Positions 1-9,766 are shown, numbered from the stretch's first letter. The stretch is DNA of 64,000 nt from Pseudoalteromonas luteoviolacea S2607 (GCF_001625575.1 NZ_AUXV01000015.1:1-64000), one strand, 5' to 3'. Numbers and translations: made by a program. Notes: generated by a model not told the origin, from the sequence alone.

Positions 1-73
1 CCGAATGAATCACCTGCACCAAATGAATCACCTGCACCAAATGAATCACCTGCACCAAATGAATCGCCTGCAC
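1..73. repeat. 18-bp tandem repeat, about four copies
   Basis: The unit AAATGAATCACCTGCACC repeats at 21-38, 39-56 and 57-73, the last with one A-to-G change and one base short. A first copy at 1-20 carries CCG in place of the AA. The unit is 18 bp, so it stays in frame and encodes the hexapeptide GAGDSF on the minus strand. The array continues beyond the window edge. Copy number could vary by slippage without breaking the reading frame. Confidence 0.9.
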
Positions 74-227
74 TTTGAAAACTATTAAATTCTGAATTAT
101 TGAAGCCTTGGCCAACTTGGGCTGGCTTTTGGTCTTCGATATAGTATTCAATCGTTTGTGAAATCGCTTTTCCCGAGTGAGCTGCAACCAATGCGATTGG
201 CAAAACTGTTTTTAAATTAAACTTCAT
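1..227 (-). CDS. Exported GAGDSF-repeat protein (3' end cut by window edge)
   Basis: I do not recognise the family. The ATG at 227-225 has a good ribosome site (AAGGGA, 5 nt before it). The visible 75 codons begin with a likely signal peptide (MKFNLKTVLPIALVAAHSG..., possible cleavage near AIS-Q). A short polar segment rich in Tyr and Gln follows, then perfect hexapeptide repeats Gly-Ala-Gly-Asp-Ser-Phe that run off the window edge. The start lies only 14 nt after the stop of the upstream Maf-like gene, so the two are probably co-transcribed. The repeat offers a regularly spaced Ser that could be modified by the neighbour; that is inference. The full length and C-terminus are not visible. Confidence 0.75.
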   Translation of the reverse strand, partial: MKFNLKTVLPIALVAAHSGKAISQTIEYYIEDQKPAQVGQGFNNSEFNSFQSAGDSFGAGDSFGAGDSFGAGDSF

Positions 228-241
228 TAATTTCCCTTAAT

Positions 242-2077
242 TCAAGTTGCTATTGGAGAGAGTTTTTGACGGACTTCAGTAAGCATAGTGTCTATATAGT
301 CACGTGCCTTTGATGCATACTGAGGCCACTGATTAGTAGGTAAATGGTTAATATGGCTAGCAATCGTTGACACTACATATTTAATTGTACCACTCAAAAG
401 TAGCTTATTTATTTGATTATGATTGGCATATAAGGTTTGAACAAAAAAGTTCAGTTCATTAAGAATATCAACAATTGATGGTGCTGATTGAATTTTGCTT
501 TGCAAAGCATTTATGGACGTTATAACTTCTGCAAGAAAGCCAATGCTATGTGTGCGAGTCCTTTCACTGGTTTGAGTATAAGTGAAAACGTCATGCATAA
601 CTTTATGTTTTTCACACATTTCAATGGCAAGTTCGTCATAATTTATAGACTTTGCCCCTTTAATTAACGCGCCATCACTGGTATTAGACACCTCTAATTT
701 AGGGGTCAACTTAATTAACTGCTCTTGAGCAAGCCTCGCTTCATTAAAAATGCGAGAAGAATATACATATTCTCTAAAATTCCCCCTTACCTTTAATTCC
801 GCATCAAATTTAGCCTGAGATAAATCACTTGCACTATTAAAGTAGTCTGACAGCTGGCTATGGTGCGCGTTTGGATCTACGTAACCATAATCACATCCCA
901 GTAAAATAAGCTTGTTGAATCCTAAACGTGAAAATGCCGTAGCTGCCATATTGGTAACTGTCGGGTTGCAATGATAAAGCGGTTTAATAGCTGTTAACCC
1001 ATTTGAAAATAGCTTACTACCTAGATCGTTTCCTTTGGTAAATACAATTTTATGATGAAACTGGTTGATGAGTTTTGGAAAGACAGTGCTTAAAGTAATC
1101 AAGACCACATCTTTTAATCTGGGATCCGTTAACTGGCGCTCTTTTAGGTAATAGTTAGCTGCCGTTCGTTCCATTTCTATATGAAAGTCAGGAATAATCC
1201 CCTCTTTCAGTAATGCACCGAGTGCAGTACCGCATGAGGCGATAATAATATTCTCCGAGTCGTGTCGCAACTTTTTTAGGTTTTTGTCTAGCGACGGACC
1301 ATTTCCAACTATGCCCACAGGTACATTGGAAAAGTCACTGAACACATTTTCGTGACTATTCACTACACAAAGCTTGCTATTTTCTATACTGTGAGTAAGG
1401 CCTAATAATTCATCTTCGAAAAACCCCCACATACTCGCTAAGTTATTGCGCCATTGCTTGAACTCCATATAAACTTGGTCAAATAAAGGCGTGCTGTAAT
1501 GTCGATATAAACTGATGTCTACTAATGTATTAGCGCCCCTTTTAATTACATACGCTCTTAATTCTGCAATGAATTGCTCATAGCTAGTCGGGTTGAAAAA
1601 AGTAAGAGAGCCATGACGTTTTTTACATTCACGCTCAATACTGTTTAGATCGATATTTGCACATGCTGTTGCATACTGCTCTATATTAGATTCAACAACA
1701 ATCACATCAGTATAATGAATTAATGAGAGCAATTTATGAATATGATATCCAGCACCAAGCCCGAGTACGATCAAAGTCCCCCTTTGCGGTTTAGAGCTGG
1801 GGTTGCAACCTAGTTCTTTTGCAACCAAATTGAGTGCATTGATACATTTTTGATGGGTATTCTTTGTTGCATTATCAGAAAGGTAATTTAATCGCAGATG
1901 CGTTGGGTGCTTTAAAAAAAGTGAAACTTGCTCTTCGCAACTTTTTTTTGCGTCAGAGCCATAAAAATTATTTTGATAGACTTGAGTGTCTTTAGTATTT
2001 TGGCACAACAGCTGGCGATAAAAATCATGCGGCAAATGTTGTTTTAATAATCCATAATTATGATTAATAAATTCCAT
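242..2077 (-). CDS. Maf/DUF115 family protein (motility-associated glycosyltransferase-like)
   Basis: The 611-residue protein has the hallmarks of the MptE-like DUF115 domain used by Maf flagellin glycosyltransferases. These are a nucleotide-binding-like segment GIVGNGPSLDKNL near residue 255 and the downstream LLGCDYGYVDPNAHHSQ segment, which matches the GxDLay...H motif region. The N-terminal third has a Rossmann-like LIVLGLGAGYHIHKLL segment around residue 105. Characterised Maf proteins transfer nonulosonic acids (pseudaminic or legionaminic acid) to flagellin Ser/Thr in the cytoplasm. No flagellin, filament cap or sugar-synthesis gene is visible nearby. The gene runs straight into an exported GAGDSF-repeat gene 14 nt downstream, which may be its partner. 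The donor and acceptor are unknown. Confidence 0.8.
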   Translation of the reverse strand: MEFINHNYGLLKQHLPHDFYRQLLCQNTKDTQVYQNNFYGSDAKKSCEEQVSLFLKHPTHLRLNYLSDNATKNTHQKCINALNLVAKELGCNPSSKPQRGTLIVLGLGAGYHIHKLLSLIHYTDVIVVESNIEQYATACANIDLNSIERECKKRHGSLTFFNPTSYEQFIAELRAYVIKRGANTLVDISLYRHYSTPLFDQVYMEFKQWRNNLASMWGFFEDELLGLTHSIENSKLCVVNSHENVFSDFSNVPVGIVGNGPSLDKNLKKLRHDSENIIIASCGTALGALLKEGIIPDFHIEMERTAANYYLKERQLTDPRLKDVVLITLSTVFPKLINQFHHKIVFTKGNDLGSKLFSNGLTAIKPLYHCNPTVTNMAATAFSRLGFNKLILLGCDYGYVDPNAHHSQLSDYFNSASDLSQAKFDAELKVRGNFREYVYSSRIFNEARLAQEQLIKLTPKLEVSNTSDGALIKGAKSINYDELAIEMCEKHKVMHDVFTYTQTSERTRTHSIGFLAEVITSINALQSKIQSAPSIVDILNELNFFVQTLYANHNQINKLLLSGTIKYVVSTIASHINHLPTNQWPQYASKARDYIDTMLTEVRQKLSPIAT

Positions 2078-2298
2078 ATTCTTTATTTATTGTTATGCAA
2101 TTAACGTTGCGCATTCTTCCATAACCACTTTGTATCGTCAATCAGCAAAATCTATTAAAAACAATAAATTGACAATAAAACAGTAACCAAATAGCTAAAT
2201 TTGATAGTAATAGGATATATCTTAACTAGCTATTATTAGATATAAAATAACTTACGTGAAAATATAAATTATTTCATCAGCAGCATTGATGAAATACA

Positions 2299-2327
2299 TA
2301 AAAAAAGCCACGCATAAAAGCGTGGCT
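2299..2327 (-). terminator. Rho-independent terminator after ahpF
   Basis: On the minus strand a perfect 8-bp stem AGCCACGC/GCGTGGCT with a 6-nt loop is followed directly by a run of T. It lies 74 nt after the ahpF stop. The rest of the 2078-2400 spacer is AT-rich and I see no gene in it; the promoter of the Maf-like gene must lie there. Confidence 0.9.
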
Positions 2328-2400
2328 GGAGACACATTGCATGGGTGTATTGCAATGAATTAAGTCGGGCAAGATGACTGCACCTTACCAAAGGGAATAT

Positions 2401-3972
2401 TTAAGCAGCTTGATTGGCAGAATCCTGTGCTCGGATTAAGTAATCAAATGCGCCTAAGCTCGCTGTTGCACCGCTTCCCATAGCGATAACAATTTGTTTA
2501 AACGGGCTCGTAGTAACGTCACCAGCGGCGAAAACACCTGGTATATTAGTAGACCCTTTACCGTCAATTTCAATTTCACCAAATTGGTTTAATTTTATTT
2601 GTGTATTTTTCAACCACTCTGAATTTGGGACTAATCCGATTTGAACAAAAACGCCAGCGACCAAGATTGACTGCGCTTGTTGAGTACTTCGCTCAATGTA
2701 CTTGAGCCCTGTCACTTTTTGCTCATCACCTACAATTTCAGTGGTCTGTACATTAGTGTGAATTGTAACGTTAGCGAGGCTGCGTGCTTTTTCTATCAAA
2801 ACCTGATCAGCTTTTAAATCATTCGCAAACTCTAAAACAGTGACGTGCTCTGTGATATTTGCAAGATCTATTGCAGCTTCAATACCTGAATTACCGCCAC
2901 CAATGACTGCCACCGGCTTTCCTTTGAATAAAGGGCCATCACAATGTGGGCAATAAGCAACTCCCCTGCCTTTATATTCTGCTTCACCGGGCACATTGAC
3001 AGATCTCCAACGCGCGCCTGTGGAGATAACGACAGACTTCGCTGTCAATTTTGCGCCATTTTCTAATTCGATATCCAGATACTCATTGCGCTCGATATTA
3101 GCAACCCTGTTGCTCGTCATAATATCAACGTCGTATTGTTTAACATGTTGCTCTAATTGCGCGACTAATTTAGGCCCTTCAGTCTCTTTAACAGAGATAA
3201 AGTTTTCGATACTCATCGTATCAGCGACCTGACCACCAAATCGCTCAGCTACAACCCCAGTATTCAGACCCTTTCTTGCTGCATATACCGCAGCGGATGC
3301 ACCCGCAGGCCCTCCGCCAATCACCAGCACGTCAAAAGGCGCCTTGCCATTAAGTTTTTCGACTTCCTTTTGAGCCGAATTGCCGTCTAATTTTTTTAGG
3401 ATATCTGATAGACTTACCGCGCCTTGGCTGAATAGCTCACCATTTAAATACACGCTGGGTACAGCCATGATATTGCGTGCCTCTACTTCGTCTTGAAACA
3501 GTGCGCCATCTACCATGGTTGTTGAGATGTTGGCGTTATTTGCAGCTAAGGTATTAAGCGCTTGTACAACCTGAGGGCACGTCTGACAACTCAAAGATAC
3601 GTACACTTCAAAGTTTAGAGGCCGATCAATTAACTGAATCACTTCAAGTTCGTCACTATTCAATCTAGCGGGGTGTCCACCACTGTGCAGCAACGCAAGT
3701 ACTAAACTCGTAAATTCATGGCCCATTGGAACACCAGCAAAGCTAATTTGCGTACTCGTATTTTTCGAGCTAACAACAAGTGAAGGTCGTCTAGCATTCA
3801 TATCGTAGTTTTCGACCACCGAAATGTGTTCGCTCAACGAAACAAGATCTTGAGCTAGCGAGTTTAGTTCATTGGATTTATTGCTACTGTCCAATGCAAT
3901 TTTCAGCTCGATTGGTGATGTTATTTGTTTAAAGTGCTCTTTTAACTGACTTTTAATTTGCGCATCTAACAT
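2401..3972 (-). CDS. ahpF: Alkyl hydroperoxide reductase subunit F (AhpF)
   Basis: This is the flavoprotein disulfide reductase that passes electrons from NADH to AhpC. At 523 residues it has the normal AhpF length. The N-terminal double thioredoxin-fold domain carries CxxC at Cys129-Cys132 (SCQTC). It is followed by an FAD-binding segment [21 protein letters not shown] near residue 215 and a thioredoxin-reductase-like domain with the redox pair in YCPHCDGP near residue 346. An NAD-binding segment [14 protein letters not shown] and a C-terminal [12 protein letters not shown] motif complete it. It lies 111 nt downstream of ahpC on the same strand and ends at a strong terminator, so ahpC-ahpF is very likely one unit. 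Confidence 0.98.
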   Translation of the reverse strand: MLDAQIKSQLKEHFKQITSPIELKIALDSSNKSNELNSLAQDLVSLSEHISVVENYDMNARRPSLVVSSKNTSTQISFAGVPMGHEFTSLVLALLHSGGHPARLNSDELEVIQLIDRPLNFEVYVSLSCQTCPQVVQALNTLAANNANISTTMVDGALFQDEVEARNIMAVPSVYLNGELFSQGAVSLSDILKKLDGNSAQKEVEKLNGKAPFDVLVIGGGPAGASAAVYAARKGLNTGVVAERFGGQVADTMSIENFISVKETEGPKLVAQLEQHVKQYDVDIMTSNRVANIERNEYLDIELENGAKLTAKSVVISTGARWRSVNVPGEAEYKGRGVAYCPHCDGPLFKGKPVAVIGGGNSGIEAAIDLANITEHVTVLEFANDLKADQVLIEKARSLANVTIHTNVQTTEIVGDEQKVTGLKYIERSTQQAQSILVAGVFVQIGLVPNSEWLKNTQIKLNQFGEIEIDGKGSTNIPGVFAAGDVTTSPFKQIVIAMGSGATASLGAFDYLIRAQDSANQAA

Positions 3973-4042
3973 ATTTATAATTCCTCATTGAAACGCTAAG
4001 CACATACTTGCTGTAAAGCGAAGAAGCAAATTTCAGGGGCTT

Positions 4043-4066
4043 GCCTGCTAGCAAGCGCCAGCAGGC
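4043..4066 (-). other. Hairpin in the ahpC-ahpF spacer
   Basis: A 7-bp stem GCCTGCT/AGCAGGC with a 10-nt loop, extended by outer CTTGCC/GGCAAG pairing, sits just after the ahpC stop. There is no T-run after it on the minus strand. It looks more like an mRNA-stabilising or attenuating structure than a full terminator. It could explain higher ahpC than ahpF expression, which is inference. Confidence 0.4.
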
Positions 4067-4083
4067 TTAAGGCAAGTAGCGAC

Positions 4084-4653
4084 TTAGATTTTGCCTACTA
4101 AATCAAGAGAAGGCGCTAAAGTTTCTTCACCTGGTTGCCAAGAAGCAGGACAAACTTCACCATCATGCGTTGCAATGTATTGAGCTGCTTGTACTTTGCG
4201 AACAAGCTCTTTTGCACTGCGTCCAATTCCCAAATCGTGAGTTTCAATAACTTTAATTTCACCTTCTGGATTAATAACAAATGTGCCACGTAGCGCCAGG
4301 CCTTCTTCTTCAATCATTACTCCAAAATTGCGAGTAATTTTGCCTGTTGGGTCGCCAATCATTGGGAATTCGATTTTCTTAATGGTATCTGACGCATCAT
4401 GCCAAGCTTTGTGAGTGAAGTGTGTATCGGTAGACACCGAGTAAACTTCTACACCCATTTCTTGTAGTTGGGCGTAATGATCAGCCAGATCGCCAAGTTC
4501 AGTTGGACATACAAAGGTAAAATCTGCTGGGTAAAAGAAAACAATGCTCCATTTACCTAGTAAGTTTTGCTCAGACACATCTACAAAGTCTCCTTTGTGG
4601 TAAGCCGTCGCGTTAAAAGGTAAAAGTTTTGTGTTAATCAATGAAGTGCTCAT
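4084..4653 (-). CDS. ahpC: Alkyl hydroperoxide reductase subunit C (peroxiredoxin AhpC)
   Basis: This typical 2-Cys peroxiredoxin reduces H2O2 and organic hydroperoxides in the cytoplasm. The peroxidatic Cys is at residue 49 in the motif FTFVCPTE, with the upstream FFYPADF signature. The resolving Cys is in GEVCPASW near residue 168. Length (189 residues) is normal. The start ATG is preceded by an AAGAGGATAG-type ribosome site. AhpF, its dedicated reductase, follows on the same strand. Confidence 0.98.
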   Translation of the reverse strand: MSTSLINTKLLPFNATAYHKGDFVDVSEQNLLGKWSIVFFYPADFTFVCPTELGDLADHYAQLQEMGVEVYSVSTDTHFTHKAWHDASDTIKKIEFPMIGDPTGKITRNFGVMIEEEGLALRGTFVINPEGEIKVIETHDLGIGRSAKELVRKVQAAQYIATHDGEVCPASWQPGEETLAPSLDLVGKI

Positions 4654-4749
4654 AACTATCCTCTTTAAGAAGTATGTAATTTTGTTTTAAGCCGTAGTGG
4701 CTTTGCTTGAACACAAAGATATAAGCTTGCATGAATTAAATAAAATTGA

Positions 4750-4775
4750 TTAAAACTATCATTGCTATCGAATAA
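4750..4775 (-). promoter_or_regulatory. Possible OxyR-type operator upstream of ahpC (weak)
   Basis: On the minus strand the sequence reads GATAGCAATGATAG, with two GATAG cores 9 nt apart and AT-rich flanks. It lies about 105 nt upstream of the ahpC start. OxyR sites contain spaced ATAG/CTAT quarter sites, but a full four-part consensus is not visible here. The call rests mainly on the known control of ahpC by OxyR. Confidence 0.22.
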
Positions 4776-4920
4776 TTTGATTGAATAATCTGAAAAGCAA
4801 ATTAAACCTTAGGTATAATCAACACGTAGAAATGAAACAAGTGCATTAGCACAGCCGTTCATCTGTACCAGTTGCTGATATACAGCCGAACACCTTAAAC
4901 CACATAAGAAAAGAGTATTT

Positions 4921-5343
4921 ATGCATCCATATTTCAACCACATACAACTAGGCTACTTGGGCTTCGTACCGTTTTTACTGTGTATTGCCGCAACACTCAT
5001 GCTGGGCAGTTCTGAATCTTTAGTCGACGTATTTAGCTATTACAGTATGGGTATACTTGCATTTATGGCAGGTACTTTGTGGCGAGCAGGTGAACAACCG
5101 AAGTCACATGCGGTATTCGCAGTAGCTACTGTGATCCCTTTTCCATTACTCTCGTTTTTGTCACCAACATTGATACTTAGTTACTTAGCCGCTTGCTTTT
5201 GGGTAGTTCTTTGGACAGAAAAAGCAATGCCCAAATGGCAAGAAACGCACAAAGACTATAAACAAATGCGTTTTATTTTAACATCCGTTGTATTTGTTTC
5301 TCACTTGTTCATGATATCTCAAGCTATTGAATTAACTAGATAG
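4921..5343 (+). CDS. DUF3429-like integral membrane protein
   Basis: This 140-residue protein has four predicted membrane segments, at roughly residues 12-30, 38-56, 66-84 and 118-136. The opening LGYLGFVPFLLC and the following YYSMGILAFMAGTLWRAG resemble DUF3429 proteins, small inner-membrane proteins of unknown function. The ATG at 4921 follows an AAGAAAAGAG stretch. It is divergent from ahpC and ends at its own terminator, so it is probably monocistronic. Confidence 0.75.
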   Translation: MHPYFNHIQLGYLGFVPFLLCIAATLMLGSSESLVDVFSYYSMGILAFMAGTLWRAGEQPKSHAVFAVATVIPFPLLSFLSPTLILSYLAACFWVVLWTEKAMPKWQETHKDYKQMRFILTSVVFVSHLFMISQAIELTR

Positions 5344-5349
5344 AATAAT

Positions 5350-5372
5350 CCCTCCGAAGCTCAGAGGGTTTT
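5350..5372 (+). terminator. Terminator after the DUF3429 gene
   Basis: CCCTC/GAGGG stem with a 9-nt loop followed by TTTT, starting 7 nt after the stop codon. Confidence 0.75.
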
Positions 5373-5639
5373 ACGCTTCAACTATTCTTTTAATGCAATG
5401 TAAAAAAGCTACAAGTTCTCAACCTGATAGATTACCATGACGAAATAGTGTCAGGAGTGTGAAAATTAATTTAAAACACTCACACGCCACAGAAATAGCC
5501 CTAATGACCTAGTTAGGGCCTTCCTGAGATAAAAATAATTATTTTAAGCGACTGAATAATTGTAGTAAGTTTATTTGCAGGCGAGCAAATCAAGGCGATA
5601 GCTGCTATAAGTTAGAGGGTAGCGTTGGGAGTGCAATTT

Positions 5640-6482
5640 ATGTATCAAAAGCTGCTTTATGCCGCGATTTGGGTCTTCGTTTTTGGGTTTTATATCTGGA
5701 TGCAGGAACAGCCGGGCGACTTACTCGACTCACTAGAGGAGTTATTCTGGTTCAGTATTGCGTCAACGATGATCGTGTATTCAGCACCACACCTTAAAAA
5801 TCGCGTCTTAATTTGCGCTTGGGGCATTTATTGCTTTGGCTTATTACTTGATTTACTAGATGACTTTATTGCTGTTGATATATTACCAGTCATTGTGCTT
5901 GATACTTCCTTTAAGCAATTAGGCTTTTTGCTCATTTGTTATGCGCTATACACTATGATAGTGCGTAAACGCGAAACCATAACCCAGCTCAATAATGAAA
6001 TACATCAACGCAAACAGCTTGAAGACAAGCTAAAGTTTGATGCAACGCATGATGAGTTAACTAAAATAGGTAACCGCAGAGCCTGTTTTACACAATTTAA
6101 TACACTTTGCCGTCAACACCCGACTCTTTTTTATTTTGATTTAGATGACTTTAAGTGTGCTAATGATAAATTTGGACACAATTGTGGTGATGCCATTTTA
6201 AAAAAAATCGCAACCTCATTAAACGAAGTATTCGGACAAGATAACTGTTTTAGAATAGGCGGTGACGAATTTGTTGCATTTGGCTCTCTAGATCAAAATG
6301 ATGATGAGCAGCTCAGAAAAAAACTCCTTGAAGAAGTTTTCGAGTTCGGTGTCGGGCTCAGTATAGGTCATACTGACACTGACCCTGATACTGCGCCTGA
6401 CAAACTACTCCACTTGGCAGACGCTGCAATGTATAACAATAAAAGTTTAAAATCCGTACGCTCTAGACCAAGACAAGGGTAA
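5640..6482 (+). CDS. Diguanylate cyclase (membrane-anchored GGDEF protein)
   Basis: The protein makes c-di-GMP from two GTP. The N-terminal 120 residues form about four hydrophobic segments with no recognised sensor domain. A short coiled-coil-like linker (residues 120-140) leads to a GGDEF domain. Visible motifs are FDATHDELTKIGNRR at the domain start, YFDLDDFKCANDKFGHNCGD, and an intact active-site RIGGDEF. I see no clear RxxD inhibitory site. I chose ATG 5640 because GGGAG lies 8 nt before it; TTG 5625 is an in-frame alternative adding five residues. The spacer 5373-5639 shows no gene. Confidence 0.93.
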   Translation: MYQKLLYAAIWVFVFGFYIWMQEQPGDLLDSLEELFWFSIASTMIVYSAPHLKNRVLICAWGIYCFGLLLDLLDDFIAVDILPVIVLDTSFKQLGFLLICYALYTMIVRKRETITQLNNEIHQRKQLEDKLKFDATHDELTKIGNRRACFTQFNTLCRQHPTLFYFDLDDFKCANDKFGHNCGDAILKKIATSLNEVFGQDNCFRIGGDEFVAFGSLDQNDDEQLRKKLLEEVFEFGVGLSIGHTDTDPDTAPDKLLHLADAAMYNNKSLKSVRSRPRQG

Positions 6483-6711
6483 AGCATCGTATTTACCCAT
6501 TCCTACCTCTTTATTGTATATCTGGCTGATATATTTTAATTTACATAAAAATAGATCTACACCAACACATATAAAATACTTCATAAAAAATTTGTGTCAC
6601 AATAGCAAACAATGCAATGTATACATTGTTTTAAATTATTAACGAGTCGCGTGGCGATTGTTTGCAACGCACTCACGCAAAATAAGCGAAAAGATAAAGG
6701 GGACTAAATCA

Positions 6712-7803
6712 GTGTTTAACAACTTATTCTCTAACACCGATTTTAAGGAAGAGCTACACCACATAAAATCAGAGCTTGCTGCGCAAGTTCAAGAAAATCA
6801 AAGGTTGGAAGCTGAAAACCAGAGACTTCAAGAGCAACTCATAGAAGCTCAAGCACAGTTAAATGACAACACCGATAACCAACTGCTGCAATGCGCATTA
6901 TCTGGTATGAACCAAATTCAAGGGATCAGAGAAACCGTATTGCAAAGCTTTTTGAATATTGAGCAAGACAGCAGCGCAATATCAGAGGTCAATCAATCTT
7001 TTGAAACTTCAGAAGAGTCCTTAGCTAAAATCCTTTCAGGTATGGGTAAGCTTTCTGAAAACATGTCCAGTATGACCGATAATATATCTGGCTTGTCACA
7101 TATGGCAGACAATATTCATACCTTTGTTTCCACCATATCTAAAATCTCAGATCAAACCAATTTACTGGCTTTAAATGCGGCGATCGAAGCTGCACGGGCG
7201 GGTGAAGCAGGAAGAGGCTTCAGCGTGGTCGCAGATGAAGTGCGCGCGCTGGCTAATAACACTAATGCATCAGCAAACGAAGTTTCTGACTTGGTAACTA
7301 AAATTATTGATACCACACAACTAACTGTAAAAGATGTGTCGGTTATTCAAGATTCTAATAAAGTGCTTTCAAGTAGTATTGAACACTTAAACGATGAATA
7401 CGGCCAAATCGTTACAAGTTGCGGCTCGATGAGACACACGATTTCTAACGCAACCCAGCAAACATTTATCCAAACGGTCAAGCTTGATCATGTGGTATGG
7501 AAAAGTGAAGTTTATAATGTCATCACGGGCATCAGTCATAAGGCTGTTACGGACTTTGCCGATCATACATCATGTCGGCTGGGCAAATGGATAGCAGGCG
7601 ACGGTGCTAAACTATATTCAGATAACTCGGCTTATCGACGCTTAGAGCAACCGCACAAAGAGGTGCACAAGGCAGGCGTTGAAGCGGTCACTAAATTTAA
7701 AAGCGGTGATAAACAAGGTGCTGTGCAGCAGCTAAATAGAATGGAGCAAGCCAGTATTGACGTAATGCACTTATTGGATGAACTTAAGAGCGTATCGCTA
7801 TAG
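6712..7803 (+). CDS. Cytosolic methyl-accepting chemotaxis protein with CZB domain
   Basis: This is a soluble chemoreceptor with no membrane segment. A coiled coil (residues 15-50) precedes the signalling domain, whose hairpin tip reads [34 protein letters not shown] in pieces around residue 150. The C-terminal CZB zinc-binding domain is recognised by [11 protein letters not shown], the CRLGKW segment and later conserved His residues (EQPHKEVH). CZB domains sense zinc-linked redox signals such as HOCl in characterised cases. GTG 6712 has AAAGGGG 9 nt before it and gives the start VFNNLF. TTG 6658 is an in-frame alternative with no clear ribosome site. Confidence 0.92.
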   Translation: MFNNLFSNTDFKEELHHIKSELAAQVQENQRLEAENQRLQEQLIEAQAQLNDNTDNQLLQCALSGMNQIQGIRETVLQSFLNIEQDSSAISEVNQSFETSEESLAKILSGMGKLSENMSSMTDNISGLSHMADNIHTFVSTISKISDQTNLLALNAAIEAARAGEAGRGFSVVADEVRALANNTNASANEVSDLVTKIIDTTQLTVKDVSVIQDSNKVLSSSIEHLNDEYGQIVTSCGSMRHTISNATQQTFIQTVKLDHVVWKSEVYNVITGISHKAVTDFADHTSCRLGKWIAGDGAKLYSDNSAYRRLEQPHKEVHKAGVEAVTKFKSGDKQGAVQQLNRMEQASIDVMHLLDELKSVSL

Positions 7804-7896
7804 CACAATTAAAATCTAATAAGATTACACAAATTGCGCTTCACCATGTAGTTTGGTTTGGTATAATTACGCGTTTTGAATAACCAGTAGTTTTTT

Positions 7897-8682
7897 ATGA
7901 AGCTGAACCCGCAGTGGCGAATTCTTACAGTAGGAGATGGCGACCTAAGCTTCTCCTATTCCATCCAAAAACACCTTAAACCCACATCACTGGTCGCGAG
8001 TATTTATGACAGTGAATCAGCTTTACGTGAAAAATACCAAGAGCATGCTATGGACAATCTGCTCAAAGCCGGTGTGCAAGTACTCACCGAGTTTGATGTA
8101 ACCGATGTCGACTCTTGGCACCGTCTAGGACGACAGCAATTTGACGCTGTTATTTTCCAGTTTCCTTTAATACCCGCTTTTACGTCTCATGACGAATTCA
8201 AACAAAGTCAATTGAGTATTAACACGCTAAACCGACGTTTGTTGCGCTACTTTTTAGTTAACTCTCAGTCCATTGCCCTCGATAAGCAAGGTCCAATGCT
8301 CAGTATTATCACGTCAAAGGACGTCAAACCTTATTGTGAATGGAACCTAGAGCAAACCTTACATCAGGGGCTCAATATTAACTACTTAGGACAGACAGAT
8401 TTCAACATAGACCTCTTTCCCAATTATAAAATCAGGAATGTGGACAGGGACAAACATGTTAAGGATACACGTGGGATCAGCTATTTTTGGTCATCCCAAA
8501 CCGACACAGCTCAATCATTAGTAATACCCGATTACCTCTGTGATTCGCATTGCGGTATGTGTAGAGCTGGACCATTTTTAACAGAGCAAGACAAACAAGC
8601 CCACTATTCATCAAAAAAGCATAAACAAATGTCAGCCCATGAAAAAGCATGGCAAGCTTTTTTAGCCTCAGAGCAGACATAG
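7897..8682 (+). CDS. BMT5-like Rossmann methyltransferase (DUF2431) with C-terminal zinc finger
   Basis: Residues 1-190 match the DUF2431/BMT5-like family, which in yeast methylates 25S rRNA uridine N3. The SAM-binding opening is RILTVGDGDLSFSYSI, followed by the acidic DVTDVDSW and the FDAVIFQFPLIP motif that carries the family's NFPH-like position. The C-terminus adds a zinc finger spaced C-x2-C-x13-H-x5-H (HCGMC...HYSSKKH), like matrin/U1-type fingers that bind RNA. The RNA target in bacteria is unknown, so an rRNA or tRNA methyltransferase role is inference. The gene stands alone, with 90-200 nt spacers on both sides. Confidence 0.8.
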   Translation: MKLNPQWRILTVGDGDLSFSYSIQKHLKPTSLVASIYDSESALREKYQEHAMDNLLKAGVQVLTEFDVTDVDSWHRLGRQQFDAVIFQFPLIPAFTSHDEFKQSQLSINTLNRRLLRYFLVNSQSIALDKQGPMLSIITSKDVKPYCEWNLEQTLHQGLNINYLGQTDFNIDLFPNYKIRNVDRDKHVKDTRGISYFWSSQTDTAQSLVIPDYLCDSHCGMCRAGPFLTEQDKQAHYSSKKHKQMSAHEKAWQAFLASEQT

Positions 8683-8892
8683 CTGAAATATAGAAGCCTG
8701 GATTTATGTAATAATTTGTTGCAAAGATCCAAGCCCAGAACACAAAGTATCAACCTAAAAAACACAATAAATACACAGGGCAAACATCGAAAGATAGAAA
8801 AAACGCAATAAAGGAATAATGTATACAAAACCATTGAGTGTGATGGTCTAAAGCATTAGACTACCGCCCTCTTAAAGCCAATAGGTGTATCA

Positions 8893-9741
8893 ATGCAAAT
8901 TTTGGATAGGCGTTTTTTGTATGCGATTGCTTGTCTCCTTCTCGCTATGGTGACTATTCAGTCTGGCGCATCAATCGCGAAACAACTTTTCCCGTATGTG
9001 GGCCCTGAAGGTACAACAGCATACAGACTCGGGTTTTCAGCGCTGATTTTGTGCCTAGTTTTTAGACCTTGGCGAAAGTTGCCTGCGAACTGGAGACCGG
9101 TCACCCTTTATGGTTTGTCGCTAGGTATAATGAATTTGACTTTTTATTATGCGATAGAGCGCATACCTTTGGGAATTGGGGTTGCACTTGAATTTACGGG
9201 CCCACTTGCGGTTGCGTTATTTTCTTCTAAGAGAAAGCGTGACTACCTTTGGGTATTGCTCGCCATAGCTGGGATTTTGATGCTATTACCAGATATGAGT
9301 GAAGTTGATGGACTGGATCCAATTGGCGTTATCTTAGCCCTAATTGCAGGCGCATGCTGGGCAGGCTATATCATCTTTGGTAAAAAAAGTGGTGGCCAAG
9401 GTTCTGGCGGCATCACTGTTGCCTTGGGCATGAGCGTCGCAGCCTTTGCAGTCGTTCCCTTTGGCGTAGCGTCACAGGGGTTGGCCTTACTTGATTGGCA
9501 ATTAATCCCATTAGGGATTGCCATAGGCCTTTTGTCTAGCGCTCTGCCCTTCAGCTTAGAAATGGTTGCACTGCGCAATATGCCTGCGCAAGGCTTCAGC
9601 ATTATGATGAGCTTAGAGCCGGCAATTGCAGCTTTAGCCGGCTTAATGATACTTGGAGAGTTACTAACAATCTGGCAATGGTTCGCAATTGCAATGGTTA
9701 TTGCCGCTTCTTTGGGTAGCTCTATTACTCAAAAAGAGTGA
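8893..9741 (+). CDS. rhtA: Threonine/homoserine exporter RhtA (EamA/DMT family)
   Basis: A ten-helix EamA transporter of 282 residues. The N-terminus reads AMVTIQSGASIAKQLFPYVGPEGTTAYRLG, split here in the family's typical SIQxGASxAK...G..G.TA.RL pattern seen in RhtA. Two internal repeats are visible, the second beginning near residue 140 (GVILALIAGACWAGYIIFG). Its role is export of threonine and homoserine across the inner membrane, by family. It ends at a strong bidirectional terminator. Confidence 0.88.
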   Translation: MQILDRRFLYAIACLLLAMVTIQSGASIAKQLFPYVGPEGTTAYRLGFSALILCLVFRPWRKLPANWRPVTLYGLSLGIMNLTFYYAIERIPLGIGVALEFTGPLAVALFSSKRKRDYLWVLLAIAGILMLLPDMSEVDGLDPIGVILALIAGACWAGYIIFGKKSGGQGSGGITVALGMSVAAFAVVPFGVASQGLALLDWQLIPLGIAIGLLSSALPFSLEMVALRNMPAQGFSIMMSLEPAIAALAGLMILGELLTIWQWFAIAMVIAASLGSSITQKE

Positions 9742-9766
9742 TGTAAAGCATTTTTCACTATTCAAG

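Noticed and set aside
1-73. Regular repeats that could suggest a CRISPR array
   Set aside because: The units are directly adjacent with no spacers and encode in-frame hexapeptides.
8477-8834. Two minus-strand open frames of 76-88 codons
   Set aside because: They overlap the zinc-finger end of the methyltransferase gene antisense and lack ribosome sites.
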